From an uncultured Lachnospiraceae bacterium (lineage in GTDB: Bacteria; Bacillota_A; Clostridia; Lachnospirales; Lachnospiraceae), in assembly GCA_910587905.1 (NCBI GenBank), contig CAJUOF010000072.1, forward strand, positions 1 through 8,862: a stretch of 8,862 nt of DNA, read 5' to 3'. This document shows positions 1 through 4,818 of this stretch, in pieces (the stretch's first letter is position 1; each line of letters starts with the position of its first letter). The notes under the pieces are model-generated. The model worked only from the letters and a program-made list of their open reading frames with translations. It made no database searches and was not told the DNA's origin. Position numbers and translations under genes: made by a program.

Positions 1-742
1 CGCCCTCCAGGATCTCCAAATCGTCGTTGGCCTTCACCATCTCCTCGGCGGGAAGGGCATCCATGATCACACAGTCGATCCGGTCGTTTTTCAGGTCCAT
101 GGCCGCTTCCATGAATTTTTTGTACTGTTTGAGGTCCTTTGTCCCAAGGTCGTCCTGGCAGTAGAAATCGGCGACCGTCCCGCCCTGCACGCCTACCACC
201 GTCTCTGCCGTCAGGGCGTCCACGGAATCCACCCGCTTCGCCTCCTTATTGACGACAACCACCTGCCTGGAGGTGGCATACTCGACAGAAAAATCCATCA
301 CCTTTTCCCGGTCCGGGTCCACAGAGATCCCGGCGGCGGCAAAATCCGCCTTGCCCTGCTGTACGGCCAGAAGTGCGCTGTCAAAGTCCATGTTCTGGAT
401 CTCCAGTTCCTTTCCCATGGCCTTGGCGATCTCGTTGGCGATGTCCACGTCCACGCCGATCACGGTGGAACCGTCCTCGGTGTACTCATAGGGGGCAAAT
501 CCGGCTTCCGTCGCCATGATGAGCTTTCCGCCGCTCTCGCCCTCGGCCTTGGTCTCCGCACTTTCCGTTCCGGCCGCCGTGGTATCCTCAGCCTTCGCAT
601 CCGTCTCGGGAGCCTCGGTATCCTCCTTCGCCGCCTCGGTGGCCTTTGTCTCCGGCGCCTCTGTTTCCTTCTTGTCTCCTCCGCAGGCCGCCAAAGAACA
701 GATCATGGCCCCTGCCAGAAGAACTGCTGCAAATTTCTTCAT
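1..742 (-). CDS. Amino-acid ABC transporter substrate-binding lipoprotein (partial, C-terminus beyond window)
   Basis: This is the extracytoplasmic receptor of a polar amino-acid ABC importer (SBP family 3), tethered to the outer face of the membrane. Only 247 residues are present because the 3' end runs off the left edge. Residues 1-20 form a lipoprotein signal peptide with lipobox LAAC, the lipidated cysteine being C20. Residues 23-72 are a T/E/A/K-rich, presumably disordered tether with TEAPET at 27-32 and 42-47. The binding domain starts near residue 73, with the lobe-1 signature GFAPYEY (81-87), then GVDVDIANEIAKAMG, QQGKADFAAAGIS and DPDREKVMDFS. In this family the arginine of the last motif (R145) usually contacts the ligand carboxylate. 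The VVGVQGGT segment follows the first hinge. The frame is open upstream to an ATG at 916, but the start at 742 is preferred because it has a strong AGGAGAGG site and begins the signal peptide. The ligand cannot be read from the sequence. Permease and ATPase genes probably follow to the left. Confidence 0.9.
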   Translation of the reverse strand, partial: MKKFAAVLLAGAMICSLAACGGDKKETEAPETKATEAAKEDTEAPETDAKAEDTTAAGTESAETKAEGESGGKLIMATEAGFAPYEYTEDGSTVIGVDVDIANEIAKAMGKELEIQNMDFDSALLAVQQGKADFAAAGISVDPDREKVMDFSVEYATSRQVVVVNKEAKRVDSVDALTAETVVGVQGGTVADFYCQDDLGTKDLKQYKKFMEAAMDLKNDRIDCVIMDALPAEEMVKANDDLEILEG

Positions 743-790
743 AATGTTTCTCCTCTCCTTTTGCATATTCCGCATCCATTGCGTTTTGCA

Positions 791-825
791 TTTATATACA
801 CTCCGGTGCATAGGCGTGGACACAA
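791..825 (-). promoter_or_regulatory. Possible promoter for the ABC substrate-binding protein gene
   Basis: An AT-rich TGTATATAAAT stretch (minus strand, about 791-800) lies roughly 50 bases upstream of the start codon and could be a -10 region. The best -35 candidate is TTGTGT at 820-825, with a long 19-base spacer to TGTATA. The match is weak. The main support is that a terminator appears to separate this gene from glyQS, so some promoter should lie between them. Confidence 0.27.
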
Positions 826-875
826 CTACACGGCCTCCGCTTTTGCGCCGAAAATGTACTCCTGATATTTCTCTT

Positions 876-944
876 ATAAAATATAAAACAGACCGGGACG
901 GGCATGCCGAAACCATGTTCTGTCACGGCATGTCTCTTTCCCGG
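876..944 (-). terminator. Putative Rho-independent terminator of the lipoprotein-glyQS unit
   Basis: On the minus strand an outer stem CCGGGA (939-944) pairs with TCCCGG (893-898). Inside it a second stem CATGCCG (926-932) pairs with CGGCATG (903-909), with a 16-base loop and a small internal loop between the stems. The outer stem is followed at once by a U-rich tail reading TCTGTTTTATATTTTAT. It lies about 55 bases after the glyQS stop codon and ahead of the ABC receptor gene, which fits an operon end. The two-part stem and large loop make it imperfect, and folding was judged by eye only. Confidence 0.55.
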
Positions 945-998
945 AAAATCATCCAAACTTCTTCCGGCCGTCCACTTCGGAAGCTGCGAAAAAGCAAA

Positions 999-2387
999 TT
1001 AAAACTCAAACTTATCCGCAAAATAGGCATCCAGCTCCGCAATGGGCACCCGCACCTGGTCCATGGTGTCCCGGTCACGAACCGTCACCGCCCCGTCGTT
1101 TTCGGAATCAAAATCATAAGTCACGCAGAAGGGCGTACCGATCTCGTCCTGTCTCCGGTAGCGCTTGCCGATATTTCCCCTGTCATCAAACTCGCAGTTG
1201 TATTTCTTGCAGAGCTTCTCGAACACCTTCGAGGCCCCGTCGTTTAACTTCTTGGAGAGGGGCAGCACCCCGATCTTCACGGGTGCCAGCGCCGGGTGGA
1301 AGTGGAGCACCGTGCGGACGTCCCCGCCCTCCAGGGTCTCCTCATCGTAGGCGCTGCATAAAAATGCAAGGGTCACTCGATCTGCCCCCAGGGAGGGCTC
1401 GATCACGTAGGGAATGTACTTTTCCTTCTTCTCATCGTCAAAATAGCCCATGTCCTCGCCGGAGGTCTCCTGGTGCCTGCCCAGATCGTAGTCCGTCCGG
1501 TCGGCGATGCCCCAGAGCTCGCCCCAGCCAAAGGGGAAGAGGAACTCAATGTCCGTGGTCGCCTTGGAATAAAAGGAAAGCTCCTCCTTCTCGTGATCCC
1601 TGGCCCGCATCTCCTCATCCTTCATGCCGAGAGACTTCAACCAGTCGATGCAGAATTTCTTCCAGTAGGCGAACCATTCCAGATCCGTGTCCGGCACGCA
1701 GAAGAACTCCAGCTCCATCTGCTCGAATTCCCGGGTGCGGAAGGTAAAGTTGCCGGGTGTGATCTCATTGCGGAAGGACTTGCCGATCTGACCGATGCCG
1801 AAGGGAACCTTCTTTCTGGAAGTCCGCTGCACGTTCTTGAAATTGACAAAAATGCCCTGGGCCGTCTCCGGCCGCAGGTACACCGTATTCTTCGCATCCT
1901 CCGTCACTCCCTGGAAGGTCTTGAACATCAGGTTGAACTGGCGGATGTCCGTAAAATCATGCTTGCCGCAGCTGGGGCAGGGGATCTCGTGGTCCCGGAT
2001 ATAGGCCATCATCATCTCCTGGCTCCAGGCGTCCACGCTGCCCTCCAGGGTGATCCCCTTCTCCGCAGCGTAATCCTCGATCAGCTTGTCGGCACGGAAG
2101 CGCTCCTTACAGCTCTTGCAGTCCATGAGCGGATCACTGAAACCGCCCAGATGACCGGAAGCCACCCAGGTCTGGGAATTCATCAGGATGGCGCAGTCCA
2201 CGCCCACGTTGTAGGGATTTTCCTGGATGAACTTCTGCCACCATGCCTTTTTTACGTTGTTCTTGAGCTCTACGCCCAGGTTCCCGTAATCCCAGGTGTT
2301 GGCAAGGCCCCCGTAAATCTCCGAGCCGGGATACACAAACCCCCGGGACTTCGCCAGAGCTACAATTTTTTCCATTGTCTTTTCCAT
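999..2387 (-). CDS. glyQS: Glycyl-tRNA synthetase, single-chain alpha2 type
   Basis: This cytoplasmic class II synthetase joins glycine to tRNA-Gly using ATP. It is the single-polypeptide homodimeric form, not the bacterial alpha2beta2 GlyQ/GlyS form. With the ATG at 2387 it has 462 residues, as is usual for clostridial members. Visible landmarks are the N-terminal FVYPGSEIYGGLANTWDYG (17-35); an insertion with two cysteine pairs, C90/C93 in DCKSCKERFRADKLIEDY and C137/C140 in CPSCG, likely zinc ligands; YLRPETAQGIF (170-180); and motif 2, FRNE (205-208), followed by FRTREFEQMELEFF. Motif 3 is the SLGADRVTLAFL segment, and the C-terminal anticodon-binding domain begins near LAPVKIGVLPL. The frame is open back to 2480, but that would overlap the upstream lipoprotein gene. 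GGAGAGG 11 bases before the ATG at 2387, and the start of homology there, decide the start. It sits 79 bp after the lipoprotein gene with no promoter or T-box leader between them, so it is probably cotranscribed. Confidence 0.96.
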   Translation of the reverse strand: MEKTMEKIVALAKSRGFVYPGSEIYGGLANTWDYGNLGVELKNNVKKAWWQKFIQENPYNVGVDCAILMNSQTWVASGHLGGFSDPLMDCKSCKERFRADKLIEDYAAEKGITLEGSVDAWSQEMMMAYIRDHEIPCPSCGKHDFTDIRQFNLMFKTFQGVTEDAKNTVYLRPETAQGIFVNFKNVQRTSRKKVPFGIGQIGKSFRNEITPGNFTFRTREFEQMELEFFCVPDTDLEWFAYWKKFCIDWLKSLGMKDEEMRARDHEKEELSFYSKATTDIEFLFPFGWGELWGIADRTDYDLGRHQETSGEDMGYFDDEKKEKYIPYVIEPSLGADRVTLAFLCSAYDEETLEGGDVRTVLHFHPALAPVKIGVLPLSKKLNDGASKVFEKLCKKYNCEFDDRGNIGKRYRRQDEIGTPFCVTYDFDSENDGAVTVRDRDTMDQVRVPIAELDAYFADKFEF

Positions 2388-2448
2388 ACGTTTCAAATCC
2401 TCTCCATTTCTATGTTCACCGCCGTCAGAAACTCCTGCGGTTAAGATC

Positions 2449-2466
2449 GTCCGGACACCGCCGGAC
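2449..2466 (-). other. Perfect hairpin between the lipoprotein gene and glyQS
   Basis: Directly after the TGA of the lipoprotein gene the minus strand reads GTCCGG, a six-base loop, then CCGGAC, a perfect GC-rich 6-bp stem. The bases that follow (GATCTTAACC) are not U-rich, so it is not a normal intrinsic terminator. It may protect the 3' end of a processed upstream message or tune the lipoprotein to glyQS ratio. This is inference. Confidence 0.4.
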
Positions 2467-3108
2467 TCATTTAAACACAATATAAGTCACATCACCGGCT
2501 TTTGTCGCCACCGTATATTTGTCAATCAGCGTGGCGCCTGCACTCACATACTGAATTTTCCCTTCCACCTGAATAGTAACGGCGCCTTCAATGATCACCA
2601 CGGAGTTTTTCTCCTTCTTCGTCACGCCCTCTAACGTTACATCCTCTCCCTTGGCATTCTGGAAATTCCCCGAAAGGCTCGTCTCCCCCACTGTAGAGAG
2701 CTCCAGCCTGCTCACGCCGTTCTCCGTGCCCGAGGTCCCGGTGAACTCCAGATAGTCACCGCACTTTTCATATGCTAAAAGCAGGGAAGCCACCCCCTCC
2801 TCCACTGTCAGAGAAGTAATCTGTATCGGAAGGGAAGCCTCTTTATCCTCCTCGTCCACATAAGCCTCCGCCTCCGCTCCGTGCTCCGAGTTGTATTCCT
2901 TCACTGCATCCTCCACGTAGGTCTTAAGCTCGGCTTCGCTGTAATTGTTCCCAACAAAATCCTCTATATCTGCACTGACGACCGTGCCGTCCTTCTTCAC
3001 ATATATACTGCTGACGGTCGGTTCAAACTTCACTTTCCCTCCGCAGCCAACAAGAGCAGCCAATGCCAGGACTGCCGCCATCATAAGACCTGCTGTTTTT
3101 TTCTTCAT
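2467..3108 (-). CDS. Lipoprotein of unknown function upstream of glyQS
   Basis: This is a 213-residue protein with a clear lipoprotein signal: MKKK, a hydrophobic core, and lipobox LVGC with the lipidated cysteine at 22. The 192-residue mature part is predicted to sit on the outside of the cytoplasmic membrane. It has a beta-type start (SSIYVKKDGTVVSADIEDF), a helical acidic stretch with YSEAELKTYVEDAVKEYN, an acidic segment, and then alternating beta-like segments to the end (SVVIIEGAVTIQVEGKIQYVSAGATLID). I recall similar IYVKKDGTV.../ELK...EYN proteins annotated as hypothetical in Lachnospiraceae, but I cannot name a domain or function. No catalytic motif is evident. AGGAGGAAGATTC precedes the ATG, a very good ribosome binding site. 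The gene has its own promoter and is the first gene of a unit with glyQS. Confidence 0.9.
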   Translation of the reverse strand: MKKKTAGLMMAAVLALAALVGCGGKVKFEPTVSSIYVKKDGTVVSADIEDFVGNNYSEAELKTYVEDAVKEYNSEHGAEAEAYVDEEDKEASLPIQITSLTVEEGVASLLLAYEKCGDYLEFTGTSGTENGVSRLELSTVGETSLSGNFQNAKGEDVTLEGVTKKEKNSVVIIEGAVTIQVEGKIQYVSAGATLIDKYTVATKAGDVTYIVFK

Positions 3109-3138
3109 GAATCTTCCTCCTCATAACAGACTTTTATC

Positions 3139-3167
3139 ATTGTACCTTGTTTCGAGGATATTTTCAA
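3139..3167 (-). promoter_or_regulatory. Sigma-A promoter of the lipoprotein-glyQS unit
   Basis: On the minus strand TTGAAA (3162-3167) is followed after exactly 17 bases by TACAAT (3139-3144). Both boxes are one mismatch from consensus and the spacing is optimal. The -10 box lies about 30 bases upstream of the lipoprotein ATG. This is the best promoter seen in the window and implies that the lipoprotein and glyQS can be transcribed independently of recO. Confidence 0.72.
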
Positions 3168-3191
3168 TATGTTTTCTCCGCGGAAAACATA
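3168..3191. promoter_or_regulatory. Perfect 9-bp inverted repeat abutting the -35 box (possible operator)
   Basis: TATGTTTTC and GAAAACATA are perfect inverted copies around a six-base TCCGCG centre (plus-strand reading). The repeat ends exactly where the -35 hexamer begins and starts 8 bases after the recO stop codon. Neither side has a U-run, so an intrinsic terminator is unlikely. A dimeric regulator binding site is the simplest reading, but this is inference. Confidence 0.5.
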
Positions 3192-3199
3192 AGAATTTA

Positions 3200-3886
3200 T
3201 TACGAAAATGTTATATTTATGCTATTCAATACTTCTTCCGATTTAAAAGTCTTGTTTATGTACCGGATCTTATTTTCCTCCTCCGCCTCCAAAAGCTCAG
3301 CCAGCGCCTTCTCAGAAAGGACAAAGGTAAAAAGCCGCTCCACCGGAGTGTTGATGATAAAATCCAGGGCATAAGCTCCCGTACTGCTCAAGTTCCGAAA
3401 ACATTCCCCGTCAAAATCCCCGTTCATGGCCATCATCCTCAGTTCATAGACCAGGCGTACCAGCCGATTGTCCAGGCTCTCCTTCGAGAGGGCCCGAAGC
3501 GCCTGATAGAGAAGCTTCAAGGTGGAAAACTCATCCCCGAACTCCCTGGAATAATAATCGGCAAATTCCAGAAAATAATAACCGAGGTATACGTATTCCA
3601 CTTTGGAGGTGACTTCATCAAAAGAATTGGTGATCGAGAGTTGTTTCACCGTGTAGGAGCTTCTTCCCTCATAGAGGGTGAAAGTTCCAAAGCAGAACGG
3701 GCGAATCCCGCCAATCAAAGGGCTGTTTGGTCTCCTGGCCCCCTTTGCAAACGCATGGAGTTTTCCCCGCTCGCGGGTTAAAATCACCACCCGCTTGTCA
3801 TATTCTCCGACGGGCGTTGCCGAAAGTACCAGGCCCGTCACCTCTATGAGATTGTCCCCAAGATCTCCGGCCAGTCTTCCCGGCAT
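3200..3886 (-). CDS. recO: DNA repair protein RecO
   Basis: RecO works with RecR in the RecF pathway, loading RecA onto SSB-coated single-stranded DNA and annealing strands. The 228-residue product has the N-terminal OB-fold signature: VTGLVLSATPVGEYDKRVVILTRERGKLHAFAKGARRPNSP at about residues 16-56, then FGTFTLYEGRSSYTVKQ. The helical C-terminal domain contains YYFLEFADYYSRE, LLYQALRAL and NRLVRLVYELRMMAMNGDF. The ATG at 3886 has a GAGGGGG site 7 bases upstream and adds about 12 residues before the usual start of homology. No better start is visible. Only two cysteines are present, and the zinc-finger loop that many RecO proteins carry after the NG(D/E) segment is replaced by about 10 residues (DGECFRNLSS), which explains the short length. 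The gene follows era by 12 bp and ends in tandem stops TAATAA. Confidence 0.92.
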   Translation of the reverse strand: MPGRLAGDLGDNLIEVTGLVLSATPVGEYDKRVVILTRERGKLHAFAKGARRPNSPLIGGIRPFCFGTFTLYEGRSSYTVKQLSITNSFDEVTSKVEYVYLGYYFLEFADYYSREFGDEFSTLKLLYQALRALSKESLDNRLVRLVYELRMMAMNGDFDGECFRNLSSTGAYALDFIINTPVERLFTFVLSEKALAELLEAEEENKIRYINKTFKSEEVLNSINITFS

Positions 3887-3898
3887 AAAAACGCCCCC

Positions 3899-4798
3899 TC
3901 ACATGTCCTTGTGATACCCGTAATTTTTCAGGTACAGGTCATTGTCCCGCCATTCCTTCCTGACTTTGACCCACAGCTTGAGATTCACCCGGCTCTCCGT
4001 CATTCTCTCGATGTCATAGCGGGCACCGCTGCCGATTTTTTTTAACATTCCCCCGCCTTTCCCAATAATAATCCCCTTGTGGGAATCCTTCTCGCAGACG
4101 ATCTCCGCCTCGATGTCAAACAGGCCGTCCTTTCGCTCCGTCATCTTCTCCACCGTCACCGCAATGCCGTGAGGGATCTCCTCCTTCAGGCACCGGAGAG
4201 CCTTCTCCCGGATGATCTCCGCCGCGATCTGGCGCATGGGCTGGTCCGTCACCGTGTCCTCGTCATAGTACATAGGTCCGTAGGGCAGATATTTCATCAA
4301 AACATCCAGCACCGTTTCCAGATTTTTCCCCTTAAGGGCCGACACCGGGATGATCTCCGCGAAGGGATACAGCCTCTCATAGGCGGCAATATAGGTGAGC
4401 ACCTGTGCCTTTTCCACCGTGTCCACCTTGTTGATGATAAGCACCACCGGAGTCTTCACCTGCTTTAACATCTCCAGGATATGCTGTTCCCCGGCTCCCA
4501 CATAGGTGGAAGGCTCCACCAGCCATAGGATCACATCCACCTCTTTCAGGGTCCGCTCCGCAGCCGCCACCATATACTCTCCCAGCTTGTTTTTCGCCTT
4601 GTGGATACCGGGAGTGTCCAGAAACACGATCTGCCCCCGCTCGTCGGTGTAGACCGTCTGAATCCGATTCCTGGTGGTCTGGGGCCGGTCCGAGGTGATG
4701 GCGATCTTCTGTCCAATCAAATGATTCATCAAGGTGGACTTTCCCACGTTTGGCCGCCCGATCAGGGCTGCAAAGCCTGACTTCTTCTGTTCTTCCAT
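3899..4798 (-). CDS. era: GTPase Era
   Basis: Era is a GTPase that binds the 3' end of 16S rRNA and helps mature the 30S subunit, linking ribosome assembly to cell-cycle progress at the membrane. With the ATG at 4798 the product has 299 residues, the normal length. All GTPase motifs are intact: G1 GRPNVGKST (14-22), G2 around PQTTRNRI (39-46), G3 DTPG (61-64), G4 NKVD (123-126) and G5 SALKG (153-157). The C-terminal KH domain has IIIGKGGGMLKKIG (243-256) with the RNA-binding GxxG loop. A longer in-frame reading back to 5014 would overlap the upstream peptidase gene and has no Era-like sequence. GGGGAGG seven bases before the ATG at 4798 settles the start. It lies 20 bp after the M16C peptidase gene and 12 bp before recO. 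Confidence 0.97.
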   Translation of the reverse strand: MEEQKKSGFAALIGRPNVGKSTLMNHLIGQKIAITSDRPQTTRNRIQTVYTDERGQIVFLDTPGIHKAKNKLGEYMVAAAERTLKEVDVILWLVEPSTYVGAGEQHILEMLKQVKTPVVLIINKVDTVEKAQVLTYIAAYERLYPFAEIIPVSALKGKNLETVLDVLMKYLPYGPMYYDEDTVTDQPMRQIAAEIIREKALRCLKEEIPHGIAVTVEKMTERKDGLFDIEAEIVCEKDSHKGIIIGKGGGMLKKIGSGARYDIERMTESRVNLKLWVKVRKEWRDNDLYLKNYGYHKDM

Positions 4799-4818
4799 CC
4801 AAATCCTCCCCTGAAAAC

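Noticed and set aside
743..916. In-frame upstream extension of the ABC receptor to an ATG at 916
   Set aside because: It would bury the lipoprotein signal peptide behind 58 charged residues and run through the terminator tail. The ATG at 742 has a strong ribosome binding site.
961..983. CTTCCG/CGGAAG inverted repeat just after glyQS as a terminator
   Set aside because: It has an 11-base loop and no U-tract after it. The hairpin at 876-944 is a better candidate.
516..1247. Plus-strand open frame of 243 codons spanning the ABC receptor start, the intergenic gap and the glyQS end
   Set aside because: It crosses the terminator and two convincing minus-strand genes, and the serine/alanine-rich translation mirrors the T/E/A linker on the other strand.
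1473..2444. Long open frame on the plus strand opposite glyQS (323 codons)
   Set aside because: It lies wholly antisense to a well-supported synthetase gene, has no ribosome binding site or recognisable domain, and its composition is what the codon bias of the opposite strand produces.
2388..2480. Upstream extension of glyQS to a start at 2480
   Set aside because: It overlaps the lipoprotein stop and the hairpin, and GlyRS homology begins at the ATG at 2387.
3109..3199. T-box or riboswitch leader upstream of the lipoprotein-glyQS unit
   Set aside because: The whole gap is only 91 bases and is filled by the palindrome and promoter. No specifier loop or antiterminator could fit after the promoter.
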